Below, in pieces: positions 26,784 to 35,230 of a DNA stretch of 64,000 bases. The number at the start of each line of letters is the position of its first letter. Positions within the stretch are counted from its first letter, which is position 1. The stretch is from positions 62,001 through 126,000 of the forward strand of contig NZ_VCBC01000010.1 of the NCBI RefSeq assembly GCF_005843925.1, read 5' to 3'. This DNA is from Thalassotalea litorea. Lineage in GTDB: Bacteria; Pseudomonadota; Gammaproteobacteria; Enterobacterales; Alteromonadaceae. The translations under genes were made by a program, and so were the position numbers. The notes beneath the pieces were generated by a model. It did no database searches and had not been told where the DNA came from. It saw only the letters and a list, made by a program, of their open reading frames with translations.

Positions 26784-28051
26784 ATAAGACGTTAATTGCT
26801 TCAATTATCGCTGCAGGTCTTAGTGTCAGCGCGGGTGCCGCGGCGGAAAAAATCGCCATTGTTGGCGGTAAAGTCCACACCATGACATCGACTGGCACGT
26901 TAGAAAAAGCCACGATTCTTATCGAAGACGATAAAATTGTAAAAGTGGGTAAAGATGTCACCGTTTCTGGCGAATATCGAGTAATTGATGCCACGGACAA
27001 AGTTGTCACGCCTGGTCTGATTGGTGCGTTTACCTCACTCGGTTTAGTCGAAGTGCCTTCTTATGGTTCTGGTGTTGATGCGAATGCGAGTAAAGCTGCC
27101 ATCAGCGCTGCAATCGATGCATCTTATGCAATCACGCCTGACACCAGTTTACGGGATATCACTCGTATTGAAGGTTTCACAAGTGTTGCTAGTGCGGTTT
27201 CGCGAACTGCGACCATCTTTAAAGGTCAAGGCGCAATTGTTACTTTGGGTAATGATGATACGCCGGTCACGAAAGCTCGTGCATTTATGGTTGTCGATGT
27301 TAGTGAAAGTGGTGCGAGTGCTTCCGGCGGTAGCCGAGCCGCGTTATGGGTTGAACTTCGTGATGCGTTAAAACAAGCACAATATGCGCAAAACATTCGC
27401 TTTACACCGCAAACGGAATGGCATGGATTGCCAGTGGCAGATGTCAAAGCATTAGTGCCCGTTGTTAAAGGTGATATGCCGTTATTGGTTGTTGCCCATC
27501 GCGCCACTGATATTCGTCAGGTGATTGCCCTTAAAGAAGAGTTCTCTTCGTTAAACATTACCTTGGTTGGCGCTGCAGAAGGCTGGCGTGTCGCGGATGA
27601 AATTGGCAAAGCGGATTTTTCAGTGATATTAAATCCAGAATCTAATTTGCCTTATAGCTTCGAGCAAAATGCGTCGACGTTAGCAAACGCGGGACGTTTA
27701 AATGAAGCCGGTGTTAATGTTGCTATCGGCATGAACACTCATAACATCCGTCTGGCGACTCAAAATGCCGGTAATGCGGTTGCGAATGGCTTGCCACATC
27801 AGGCGGGTCTGGCGTCGTTAACGTCTTCAGTCGCAAAGATTTATGGACTTGAAGACAGTCATGGTAGCTTAAAAGCTGGAATGACTGCGGATGTCGTGGT
27901 TTGGTCCGGTGACCCATTAGAGGTGATGCATGCTCCTACCAATGTGATCATCAATGGTGAAGAAGTGAAACTTGAGTCTCGTCAAACGAAACTGCGCGAT
28001 CGTTACTTGAGTTTAGAATCGGATAAACCCGTGCAATATACTCGCCCATAA
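26780..28051 (+). CDS. Exported amidohydrolase-like protein with lost metal ligands
   Basis: A 423-residue exported protein (signal MNKTLIASIIAAGLSVSAGA) with amidohydrolase ends: VTPGLIGAFTSLG where the partner has VTPGIVDAHSHLG, and a C-terminal HGSLKAGMTADVVVWSGDP. The HxH metal ligands are replaced (F84 and S86). The region matching the partner's SFQHGVEAYKIAD reads TLVGAAEGWRVAD, so that His is missing too, and the partner's HSDSDQG is GMNTHNIR here. A hydrolase without its metal site is probably a structural or regulatory subunit of the partner. It is coupled to that gene by a four-base overlap and followed by a strong terminator. Confidence 0.8.
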   Translation: MNKTLIASIIAAGLSVSAGAAAEKIAIVGGKVHTMTSTGTLEKATILIEDDKIVKVGKDVTVSGEYRVIDATDKVVTPGLIGAFTSLGLVEVPSYGSGVDANASKAAISAAIDASYAITPDTSLRDITRIEGFTSVASAVSRTATIFKGQGAIVTLGNDDTPVTKARAFMVVDVSESGASASGGSRAALWVELRDALKQAQYAQNIRFTPQTEWHGLPVADVKALVPVVKGDMPLLVVAHRATDIRQVIALKEEFSSLNITLVGAAEGWRVADEIGKADFSVILNPESNLPYSFEQNASTLANAGRLNEAGVNVAIGMNTHNIRLATQNAGNAVANGLPHQAGLASLTSSVAKIYGLEDSHGSLKAGMTADVVVWSGDPLEVMHAPTNVIINGEEVKLESRQTKLRDRYLSLESDKPVQYTRP

Positions 28052-28080
28052 ACGCTGCTGCGTTGTAAGTTTTTGCATGA

Positions 28081-28111
28081 AAAGAAACCGGCTTAGGCCG
28101 GTTTCTTTGTT
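28081..28111 (+). terminator. Terminator of the amidohydrolase pair
   Basis: AAAGAAACCGGC (28081-28092) and GCCGGTTTCTTT (28097-28108) form a 12-bp stem with a TTAG loop, 29 bases after the stop. Confidence 0.9.
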
Positions 28112-28284
28112 TCTTAGCACAAATAATACGACTTTTTGTTTTGCCAACCTTTACGCTTCCTTGACAGACGCAATGTCAATATCTCGGTATGCTAGAACGC
28201 GTGTATAGAAAATACATGTTCACAGTCAAAATATTTGACGCATAAATAAACTCCAAACGCTGAACCTAAAATTACGAGTGTATC

Positions 28285-28713
28285 TTGATTATTTTACCTG
28301 CATTAACGAATAAACCTCGATGGCTAGTGACGGCAATATTGTTGACGTTGACCGTAGCCTGTACTGTAAAACCCAAGGTTATCAAACAAAACTTTATTAC
28401 CAATATTGCTGATGATGGCTCGAAACGTTTTGAGTTATCGCTTGAATTGCCAATGCGCCAGGAAATGGCGACGAAAGAGCCAGGGCAAAGGGCTAAGAAT
28501 AAAGGTTCGGGTAAAGGGCGTCAAAACCAAAGAGATGACTGGTCGAGTACCAAAACGTCTGAAAACTACCAGGAATTATTGGAACAATATCTTCAACAAA
28601 CTATGCTCGACAGTGGATTTTGCAAGCAAGGTTATATGATTTTCGAGCGCAACTTGAGCCGCGATTTTTTAAGCGTACGTGGGGAATGTAACGAAAGTTC
28701 GCAAGGCTCGTGA
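28285..28713 (+). CDS. Small lipoprotein-like hypothetical protein (TTG start)
   Basis: A 142-residue frame that begins with TTG (28285-28287); no ATG is available in the first part. Its N-terminus has a hydrophobic segment, [14 protein letters not shown], ending in a plausible lipobox Cys. The rest is hydrophilic, with a basic low-complexity stretch ([18 protein letters not shown]) and a C-terminal helical region with two Cys. Family not recognised. It stops one base before the convergent MFS gene ends. The start codon and the reality of the lipid anchor are uncertain. Confidence 0.55.
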
Positions 28714-29991
28714 TCAACAACTCTGACCCCTTGATCGTTCTCGGCGATACTGGATTATGCTGATCAGGAACATGACCGCGACCAAAGGTGATGCAATCAT
28801 TACCAGGGTTTTCCAATTGCTGGAAAACAGTAAATACCCTGCCAGCAGTGAGCCCATCGCCTGCACCGTAAACACGGTAAAATCATTCACTGCTTGCACT
28901 TTAAAGCGTTCGTTGTGTTGATAACTCTGCGGCAATAATACGGTGCCGGTAATAAACATAAAATTCCAGCCGATGCCAAGCAACACAAGCGCCCACCAAT
29001 AATGCATAACCTGATGGCCACCAAGCGCAATAATCAGTACCAGTAGCATCATCAAAGAACCTGCGATCAGGATTTTACCGGCGCCAAAACGTTTTATCAG
29101 GCTGCCGGTAAATAATGAGGGTAAAAACATTGCGGCAATATGGCTTTGGATAACCCACTTGGTATCGGCGAGGCTATGACCATGGACATCGTGCATGCTC
29201 AGTGGTGTTGCGGTCATCAAAAGACTCATCACACCATATCCAATTGCGGCGGAGCACACGGCAATAATAAATACACTTTGACGAGTAATTTCAGACAAAG
29301 GCCGACCGCTTTTCTCAATGGTCTTCAATTCGGCTACAGCAGGGTTAGAAAACCCCTGAAAAATTAACATGCTGATCAGGATTAATCCCGACAATGCGAC
29401 AAACGAGCCCACATAAGTACCTTGTGATGGTAGCCAGTCTTTGCTGAGCAAGGCTACTTCAGGGCCTATCATGGCGGCCGCAATTCCTGATAGCATGAGC
29501 ACCGAAATCACCCGTGGGCCATCTACCTCAGAAACGCTCTCAAGGGCGGCAAATCTCAGTTGTTGTGAAAATGCCAAACTGGAACCAAAACATAAGCTGG
29601 CGGCAATCAATATATAAAAATTTGTATTTTTTGCTGCGAAAATCGCCAATAGCGCACCGATAAGCGCAATGATATAGCCAACATTGGTGGCTTTCTTTCG
29701 GCCAAATTTTGCACTTAAACGTGCCGCCAGTAACGTTGATAGAGCTAATCCGACAATCATCATGGTCAGTGGCAAGGTTGCCAGTGTGGGATCCGGGGCA
29801 ATTTTTGTCGCTAATAAACCGGAAATAAAAGTCATGGTCGGTGAAATGCACAATAGCAAAGGTTGTGAGACGACCAGCACCCAAATATTTCTTGGATACT
29901 TAAACACATGGTTTAATAAGAATACGCCAACCGACATGGCAATAACTACCATGAGCAATGTTGGATTAAACCAGAGTGTGGAATTGAACAT
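28714..29991 (-). CDS. MFS transporter (12 TM)
   Basis: A 425-residue inner-membrane protein with about twelve hydrophobic helices. The MFS loop motif between helices 2 and 3 reads AARLSAKFGRKKATNVGY. It is probably a drug/H+ antiporter or an exporter of small molecules; the substrate cannot be told. It begins three bases after the stop of the MATE gene on the same strand, so the two exporters share a transcript. No regulator is adjacent. Confidence 0.85.
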   Translation of the reverse strand: MFNSTLWFNPTLLMVVIAMSVGVFLLNHVFKYPRNIWVLVVSQPLLLCISPTMTFISGLLATKIAPDPTLATLPLTMMIVGLALSTLLAARLSAKFGRKKATNVGYIIALIGALLAIFAAKNTNFYILIAASLCFGSSLAFSQQLRFAALESVSEVDGPRVISVLMLSGIAAAMIGPEVALLSKDWLPSQGTYVGSFVALSGLILISMLIFQGFSNPAVAELKTIEKSGRPLSEITRQSVFIIAVCSAAIGYGVMSLLMTATPLSMHDVHGHSLADTKWVIQSHIAAMFLPSLFTGSLIKRFGAGKILIAGSLMMLLVLIIALGGHQVMHYWWALVLLGIGWNFMFITGTVLLPQSYQHNERFKVQAVNDFTVFTVQAMGSLLAGYLLFSSNWKTLVMIASPLVAVMFLISIIQYRRERSRGQSC

Positions 29992-29994
29992 TAA

Positions 29995-31371
29995 CTAATT
30001 TCTCTGCGGCGATATGCCTGACTCAATAAATTTATGGTGATTGCGATGGTAATGTAATCCCAGCGTCACCCCACGGCTTATCATGAATATGCAAAACGCT
30101 GCCCACAGGCCATGATTGCCATAATCTTGCAATAACCACCAGACTGGGAAGAAGCAGCCAAATGTGGCAATAATCATTGAATTTCGCATCGCTTTTGCCT
30201 GGGTTAAGCCAATATATATCCCATCGTACAAATAACACCAGCAGCTTAAAATGGGCAGCAAAACCATCCAGGGAAGAAAACGACCGGCATAATCGACTAC
30301 CGATTCAATATTGGTAAGCAGACTAATAAACCAATGGCCGAGCAGTAAAAACAATAAGCTGTAACACAAAGCAAATAGTGCATTAAACAACAAAGCAGTA
30401 TTCACTGATAAGGCTAATGCGCTTTTATCTTTCGCACCTTTGGCTCGGCCAATGCGTGCTTCTGCACCATAGGCAATACCGTCTAAGCCAAAGGAAATTA
30501 ACAACAAAAAATTTAATAAAATCGCATTCGCGGCAACGACCGTATCGCCAAGGCGTGCCCCCTGAAACGTGATAAAAACAAAGCAAATTTCCAGGCACAA
30601 AGTACGGATAACAATATCGCGATTCAGTTTTACAAAGGGAATGAGTTGCGCTTTATCCAATAAGTGTTGCTTTAACCCGTCCCAGATCTCACGTCGTTGT
30701 TGTTTTTTCAAGCCAATAGTGCGATGCACGAGGTACAGGCCAAGGGCAAAACTGGAGTACTCGGCAATCAATGTTGCCCAGGCAATGCCAAGTATTTGCC
30801 ATTCAAAACCGATAACAAATAGTAAGTCCAAACCGAGGTTGACTAAGTTAGTAATAATGATCAACCACATGGCATATTTTGCCCTGTGCATGCCTAGCAA
30901 CCATCCAAGGATCACCAGATTACACAAAGACGCGGGAAATCCCCAGATGCGAACACTGGCGTATTGCTCAGCATAAAATTGGACCTGCTCGCTACCACCA
31001 GCCAGAGCTAATGCAAAATTGATGTAGGGTGATTGAAATGCGATTAATATCAGACCAATTACCAAGGCGACTAACAGCCCACGGCTAAATATCAAAAACA
31101 TCTGGGTTTTGTCGTCACTGCCAAAGGCTTGTGCGACCAGGCCGGTCGTCGACATACGCAAGAAACCACAAAACCAGGTAATAAAGGTGATGATCATCGC
31201 GCCAACGGCGGTAGCACCGAGAAAATAAGCATTAGGTAAGTGACCAATCACTCCGGTGTCAACCAGCCCCAATAAAGGTACGGTAATATTCGAAAGAATC
31301 ATCGGGATCGCCAGAGCAAATAACGCTTTGCGTTCAGTCTGACGTGCTTGTTGAATTGCAGTTGTGGTCAA
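29995..31371 (-). CDS. MATE-family efflux transporter, DinF-like
   Basis: A 458-residue protein with about twelve membrane helices. It begins with a short cytoplasmic arm and ALAIPMILSNITVPLLGLVDT, the first MATE helix of DinF-type members, followed by VGAMIITFITWFCGFLRMST and a second half starting around RDIVIRTLCLEICFVFITFQ. Such proteins export drugs or organic cations using H+ or Na+. dinF often lies next to lexA; here it does not (lexA is 18 kb away), and I see no SOS box in front of it. First gene of a MATE-MFS pair. Confidence 0.88.
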   Translation of the reverse strand: MTTTAIQQARQTERKALFALAIPMILSNITVPLLGLVDTGVIGHLPNAYFLGATAVGAMIITFITWFCGFLRMSTTGLVAQAFGSDDKTQMFLIFSRGLLVALVIGLILIAFQSPYINFALALAGGSEQVQFYAEQYASVRIWGFPASLCNLVILGWLLGMHRAKYAMWLIIITNLVNLGLDLLFVIGFEWQILGIAWATLIAEYSSFALGLYLVHRTIGLKKQQRREIWDGLKQHLLDKAQLIPFVKLNRDIVIRTLCLEICFVFITFQGARLGDTVVAANAILLNFLLLISFGLDGIAYGAEARIGRAKGAKDKSALALSVNTALLFNALFALCYSLLFLLLGHWFISLLTNIESVVDYAGRFLPWMVLLPILSCWCYLYDGIYIGLTQAKAMRNSMIIATFGCFFPVWWLLQDYGNHGLWAAFCIFMISRGVTLGLHYHRNHHKFIESGISPQRN

Positions 31372-31462
31372 TGAGATGCCTTCAGGGGAATTAACTCCTT
31401 GAATAATAACACGACTTGGTTGATCATCGAGATTAAATTAGCCTATCGCATGTAGGGTCAAT

Positions 31463-32545
31463 ATGACATTTTTCAAATTTATTCATTCGTACTTACTTGC
31501 TTTGTTTGTCTTTGCATTTTCCTTTGGTACCGCCCAGGCTGCGGTAATTTTAGTCTATCACCATGTCAGTAGTGAAACGCCTGCCAGTACGTCTTTGTCC
31601 GCGGAGCAATTTAAAAAACATTTAACCTATTTACGGGATAATGGCTTTACCGTGATGGCATTAAATGACCTTATCGACAGCCTAAAGGCGGGTAAAACGA
31701 TTGTTGATAAGGCCGTCGTAATCACCTTTGATGATGGTTATACGGATATTTTTGAGCAGGCCCATCCAATGCTTAAATTATTCGATTATCCCTACACTTT
31801 GTTTATAAATCCGGGGAAGGTTGCCAAAAATAAGTCCGGCTATTTGACCTGGGCGCAATTAAAAGCGATGGCAGATGATGGGGTGTTAATTGCCAACCAT
31901 GGCCTGCATCATGACTCGTTGATTAAAACACCTGAAGGTATGTCACAAGAGCAATGGGCTGCGCAAAAAATTGCTGAATTACAGCAATCTGAACAAATAC
32001 TCGCTGACCAACTAGGGCAAAGCTGGAAATATTTTGCCCTGCCCTATGGTGAATATACCGCCGATATTCAACAAAAACTGCAAGATTTAAACTATGTGGT
32101 ATTTACACAGCAATCGGGCGCGGTTGGGTTGGATACAGATTTAACGGCAATACCAAGATTTCCAGCATCGCAACCCTACGACAAGATAAAACCGTTGGCG
32201 ACAAAATTAAAATCGTTACCATTTGATGTCGCTGCCAGTTCCCAGCGCAGTAACACCATTGTCGATGCGAATACACCCCCAGAGCAATTGGATAAACACA
32301 TTAAAATCAAGGTGAAAGATTTTTACGCGTCGCAACTAAATTGCTTTGTATCCGGACAGGGACGGGTGGACGTGAATTGGGCTGCGGACAAATCCAGTTT
32401 CGACTTGCAGATTAAAGCACCTTTGGATATTGGCCGGGTCCGCGCCAATTGTACAGCGCCTAGCATCGCCAACCCTGGTCGATACTATTGGTATTCTCGC
32501 CCATGGTTTGTAAAAACTGACGATGGTTCCTGGTATAAGGATTAG
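31463..32545 (+). CDS. Exported polysaccharide deacetylase (NodB domain)
   Basis: A 360-residue protein with a signal peptide ending in SFGTAQA. The NodB domain shows VILVYHHVS, the metal/catalytic VITFDDGYTD motif, FINPGKV, IANHGLHHDSL with metal-binding His residues, and WKYFALPYGEY. A C-terminal domain of about 110 residues carries two Cys (LNCFVSGQG and VRANCTAPS). It should remove N-acetyl groups from a cell-surface or dietary polysaccharide in the periplasm. It is monocistronic and diverges from the MATE-MFS pair. A dense block of hairpin repeats begins right after its stop. Confidence 0.87.
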   Translation: MTFFKFIHSYLLALFVFAFSFGTAQAAVILVYHHVSSETPASTSLSAEQFKKHLTYLRDNGFTVMALNDLIDSLKAGKTIVDKAVVITFDDGYTDIFEQAHPMLKLFDYPYTLFINPGKVAKNKSGYLTWAQLKAMADDGVLIANHGLHHDSLIKTPEGMSQEQWAAQKIAELQQSEQILADQLGQSWKYFALPYGEYTADIQQKLQDLNYVVFTQQSGAVGLDTDLTAIPRFPASQPYDKIKPLATKLKSLPFDVAASSQRSNTIVDANTPPEQLDKHIKIKVKDFYASQLNCFVSGQGRVDVNWAADKSSFDLQIKAPLDIGRVRANCTAPSIANPGRYYWYSRPWFVKTDDGSWYKD

Positions 32546-32570
32546 CGCAAAACGCAAAATGGAAGGTGGA

Positions 32571-32770
32571 GAAAGAAACAAGTTTCTTTGGGTGGATAAG
32601 AGCAGTACGTATCGCAAGCGATACTTCGGGTACGCGACGGAAATCGTCACTTCGAGTACACAATCGAAGATTGTTTCGGGTACGCTGATGTCATCAGCTC
32701 CGAGTACACGCTGTTTCGAGTTGCCTATATGGATATAGGTATGTCGACAGCGTCTGGAACTGGCTGTCGA
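32571..32770. repeat. Tandem array of unlike hairpins with conserved TTCGRGTAC linkers
   Basis: Units of 24-26 bases consist of GTAC, a self-complementary segment, then TTCGG or TTCGA running into the next GTAC. The segments differ in sequence but each pairs with itself: GTATCGC-AA-GCGATAC (32609-32624), GCGACG/CGTCAC with one mismatch (32633-32649), ACAATC-GAA-GATTGT (32660-32674) and GCTGATG-T-CATCAGC (32684-32698). A shortened unit (about 32707-32713) follows. A perfect hairpin precedes the set (AAAGAAAC-AA-GTTTCTTT, about 32571-32588), and two follow (CCTATAT-GG-ATATAGG, 32724-32739; TCGACAGC/GCTGTCGA, 32744-32770). The linkers are conserved and the stems vary with compensation. Confidence 0.8.
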
Positions 32771-32791
32771 TTGATGCAACCTAACCCCGCG

Positions 32792-32815
32792 TCATTCCCT
32801 GACACTACAGGGAAT
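32792..32815. repeat. REP-like hairpin (GTCATTCCC type)
   Basis: ATTCCCTG (32794-32801) pairs with CAGGGAAT (32808-32815). Preceded by CGTC, it resembles the common dispersed CGTCATTCCC/GGGAATC palindromes of proteobacteria. A related element lies at 35231-35252. Confidence 0.6.
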
Positions 32816-32844
32816 CTTAGCCTAAGCCGAATGTCTCAAAAGTT

Positions 32845-32868
32845 CCAATAGCTGCCCGCTAGCAATTG
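32845..32868. repeat. 24-base dispersed element, copy 1
   Basis: CCAATAGCTGCCCG followed by CTAGCAATTG. CAATAGCT and AGCAATTG are nearly complementary arms around GCCCGCT. The second copy, with one base different, lies at 34380-34403 in the same orientation. Confidence 0.75.
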
Positions 32869-32938
32869 CTAATATACGATAATTTTATGGTGTACTTTGG
32901 CCCACCTAGCCGGAACTCAATACATTTTTTGTTTATCA

Positions 32939-33547
32939 TTACAGTGGCTGCCATTTTCGATATTTCTTCTTTAGCGCCAGGTCAGCGGCATCCTTAAATT
33001 CTTCTCGACTGGAGTTCTTACATTGTTCGAGGAAATGTTTAACATCATCGCCTTCCCAACCTGGTGCCGCTGCAATTACCCAAAACCGAATGCCTTCATT
33101 TAAGCCAAAAGAAGACACAAATTCTATAATTGCTGAAGTCTGCTCTCTATTGGGTTGCATCCGGAGCATTGCTATAGCACGGAGAGCGCCATCGGCGAGC
33201 ATTTCATTCCCAGATTCTAGAAGATTTAAAGCAGGAGAAGCATCATTCTCATGTTGCTTTGACAACCTAACAATTGCATCCCCTAGAGCCATGTAAATCA
33301 TTGTGGCTTCGAAGCGTTTATCAGATAGCCTCATAAGAAAGGGGAGAGCTTTCGTATAACTACTCTCTCCCAAAGCCATTATAATCTGATACTGAGTTTC
33401 CCAAGTTCGCTCATCTTTAATCTCCTTTTCTAGAGCATCAAGTAAATAGGAACCTGCTTCCACATTACCCAGTTTTCTTAGCTTCTTTGCTGCAGAGCGT
33501 CTTTTCGGAGACCTTTTATCTTTTAATTGCTCAAGAAGATCTTGCAT
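32939..33547 (-). CDS. HEAT-repeat protein
   Basis: The preferred start is the ATG at 33545-33547 (MQDLLEQLKDKRSPKRRSAAKKL), giving 202 residues; the open frame extends ten codons further. It is all-helical, with HEAT-like pairs: DKRSPKRRSAAKKLRKLGNVEAG, TWETQYQIIMALGESSYTKA, RFEATMIYMALGDAIVRLSK and MLADGALRAIAMLRMQPN. Such proteins act as protein-binding scaffolds; no partner is evident. It is cytoplasmic, without a signal peptide. It lies between two copies of a 24-base repeat, in a block that looks acquired. Confidence 0.7.
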   Translation of the reverse strand: MQDLLEQLKDKRSPKRRSAAKKLRKLGNVEAGSYLLDALEKEIKDERTWETQYQIIMALGESSYTKALPFLMRLSDKRFEATMIYMALGDAIVRLSKQHENDASPALNLLESGNEMLADGALRAIAMLRMQPNREQTSAIIEFVSSFGLNEGIRFWVIAAAPGWEGDDVKHFLEQCKNSSREEFKDAADLALKKKYRKWQPL

Positions 33548-33773
33548 TGTTACTTGTTCCAAACACCGATGCCACAATGAACGACAAAAGGGGTTAAATA
33601 AAATTATCTAGGCACGGACACGAGCCAGCGTTACCAACTCAGTTAAAGTACCTGTGAATCACGCAACTTGGCCTAAGTTCATCCTAATACCTTTGGGTGT
33701 CAACTCTACTCAGCGGCTGCAGTTCGCTCATACCGGCCCTAGACGGAACAGCTCATAGTAATTTTAGGAAAAA

Positions 33774-34277
33774 TTAATTTCTGCTTTTACAATCGTTGTA
33801 ATAACTAAAATTATCTGGCTTAAGTAAATTCGTGTCTTTTGGGATACTGTACAGCTTGGCAACGCATTGATGAGGACTGGCTAATATGTTCCCTGTAATT
33901 CTAATCTCATAATTCACATTATCTTCTGGAATTAAGCTCACAACAAGAGGACAAGAGCTCATTCCCGCTCGCGTATCCATTTGCAAAAATACTTCTTTAC
34001 CAGGCTCCAACTTTACTCCTTCTAAGTTGAAATCTGATATTAGTGGATTAAAAGCTCCAACATTCATAAATTTTGAAACTTTCTTAGCATCAAAGCTTAT
34101 ACACTGCATTTGAGCATCAGAAGAATAAATTGAAGTTCTACTGCCAAGAATCGGTTCGTTCAGGAATCTTGTGACCTTAAGGACAGAGCCATCATCACCA
34201 GAATATTGGTTTACATTTGGCACCGAAGCACAACCAGCGATAATCACTGAGCAGCATAAAACAACTTTGCGTAACAT
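33774..34277 (-). CDS. Uncharacterised lipoprotein (167 aa)
   Basis: The signal MLRKVVLCCSVIIAGC gives a lipidated Cys16. The mature part contains several Cys (QCISFD, SCPLVVSL, HQCVAKLY, NDCKSRN) and beta-rich segments such as VKLEPGKEVFLQMDTRAGM. Family not recognised. It sits alone on the reverse strand inside the accessory block between the repeat copies, divergent from the Bor-like pair. Confidence 0.7.
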   Translation of the reverse strand: MLRKVVLCCSVIIAGCASVPNVNQYSGDDGSVLKVTRFLNEPILGSRTSIYSSDAQMQCISFDAKKVSKFMNVGAFNPLISDFNLEGVKLEPGKEVFLQMDTRAGMSSCPLVVSLIPEDNVNYEIRITGNILASPHQCVAKLYSIPKDTNLLKPDNFSYYNDCKSRN

Positions 34278-34379
34278 CCGTATTTTTCCTTTTTCTATGA
34301 CTGTAAGTCGACACTGAAGCCGCTCGCGACTAACAACTTTTCAATAACTTACGTTATTTAAGGCGACGTCGCAAATATG

Positions 34380-34403
34380 CCAATAGCTGCCCGTTAGCAA
34401 TTG
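34380..34403. repeat. 24-base dispersed element, copy 2
   Basis: Same as the element at 32845-32868 except for one base (T instead of C at its fifteenth position). The two direct copies bracket the HEAT-repeat gene and the 167-residue lipoprotein gene. Confidence 0.75.
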
Positions 34404-34560
34404 ACAATAAAAACGGTATGTAGGTTTAATCGATCAAATGGATGTCTAGTTGGGCCTAGTTGATTCGGTTAAGAATAATTTATTATTTTTTATTGAGTTA
34501 TCTGATAGTCTTTTGCTTCCTGTATTTAACAGGTCAGTCTTTTTCTTAAAGGAGTTAAAT

Positions 34561-34866
34561 ATGATTAAGAAATTTGTATTCTTGCTTAGCATCATGCTAG
34601 CAGGATGCTCAACAATCACTATACAACCAGAGCAAACGGTAAAATACTCTTCCGAACCAACTTATGAAGAATCAAAACACTTTTTTTTATGGGGAATCGT
34701 TGGAGAACATAGAGTAAACGTGACTGAAATATGTGGCAACCGAGAAGTTATCCAGATGCAATCACAACAAACGTTTGTTGAGGGTGTACTGGGGTTAATT
34801 ACTCTAGGCATTTATTCACCTCATTCAGTCAAAGTCTGGTGTTCAGAGGCGGGCGCAATATCATGA
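34561..34866 (+). CDS. Bor-like outer-membrane lipoprotein
   Basis: The ATG at 34561 follows AAAGGAG and gives a 101-residue protein with signal MIKKFVFLLSIMLAGC (Cys16). The mature part, HFFLWGIVGEHRVNVTEIC, QQTFVEGVLGLITLGIYSPH and VKVWCS, matches the phage lambda Bor family, whose founding member is an outer-membrane lipoprotein linked to serum survival. In a marine bacterium its role is unknown. Two Cys in the mature part are conserved with Bor. It is coupled to a second, more divergent Bor-like gene by an ATGA overlap. Confidence 0.8.
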   Translation: MIKKFVFLLSIMLAGCSTITIQPEQTVKYSSEPTYEESKHFFLWGIVGEHRVNVTEICGNREVIQMQSQQTFVEGVLGLITLGIYSPHSVKVWCSEAGAIS

Positions 34867-35162
34867 AAAAAACACTAACGTTAATCGCAATATTTTCGCT
34901 AACTGCATGCACTACTATTCATTTTGATAAAGTACCTGTTACTAAAGAAGCGACTGTTCATAAAGAGCAATGGCATCACAACTTTATACTGTCATTGTAT
35001 GAAGGATCATCCCCTGTTGATTTAAATAAAGCTTGTAACGAGCAAGAGTGGGTTACGGTTAAAACCGAAACGTCCTTTATAAATGGATTAGCAGGCGCCG
35101 CCGCAAGCACAATTATTGGTCCGATGTGGACACCAAAAAAAGTTGAAGTAAGCTGTAAATAA
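34863..35162 (+). CDS. Second Bor-like lipoprotein, divergent paralogue
   Basis: The start ATG at 34863 overlaps the stop of the previous gene. The product is 99 residues with signal MKKTLTLIAIFSLTAC (Cys16). HHNFILSLYEGSSPVDLNKAC, VKTETSFINGLAGAAAS and PKKVEVSCK follow the layout of the Bor family and of the preceding gene, with both mature Cys kept and the sequence well diverged. The pair probably arose by tandem duplication. A long hairpin follows at 35184-35217. Confidence 0.7.
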   Translation: MKKTLTLIAIFSLTACTTIHFDKVPVTKEATVHKEQWHHNFILSLYEGSSPVDLNKACNEQEWVTVKTETSFINGLAGAAASTIIGPMWTPKKVEVSCK

Positions 35163-35183
35163 CTGAGGTAGTCCTCCGGTAAA

Positions 35184-35217
35184 CCTCCCATTTTTAATTC
35201 ACATCAAAAATGGGAGG
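35184..35217. terminator. Strong hairpin after the Bor-like pair
   Basis: CCTCCCATTTTT (35184-35195) and AAAAATGGGAGG (35206-35217) form a perfect 12-bp stem with a 10-base loop, 22 bases after the stop. No T-run follows, so it may terminate weakly or protect the transcript end. Confidence 0.55.
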
Positions 35218-35230
35218 ACTAGCTTTCTAG

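Larger units (their letters stand above)
32546..32938. other. Repeat-filled intergenic region
   Basis: No coding sequence is supported. The region is filled by consecutive hairpins (32571-32770), a REP-like hairpin (32792-32815) and a 24-base element (32845-32868), each listed separately. Confidence 0.75.

Noticed and set aside
29995..31371. SOS control of the DinF-like gene
   Set aside because: dinF is often LexA-controlled, but no CTGT-N8-ACAG site was seen upstream of 31371.
32571..32770. CRISPR array or coding sequence
   Set aside because: The variable segments are only 15-17 bases and self-complementary, and the linker is about nine bases. The open frame through it (32523-32738) overlaps the end of the deacetylase gene and shows no protein features.
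32845..34403. Integron cassette array
   Set aside because: No attC-like core sites with GTTRRRY ends were found, no integrase is present, and the genes are in mixed orientation.
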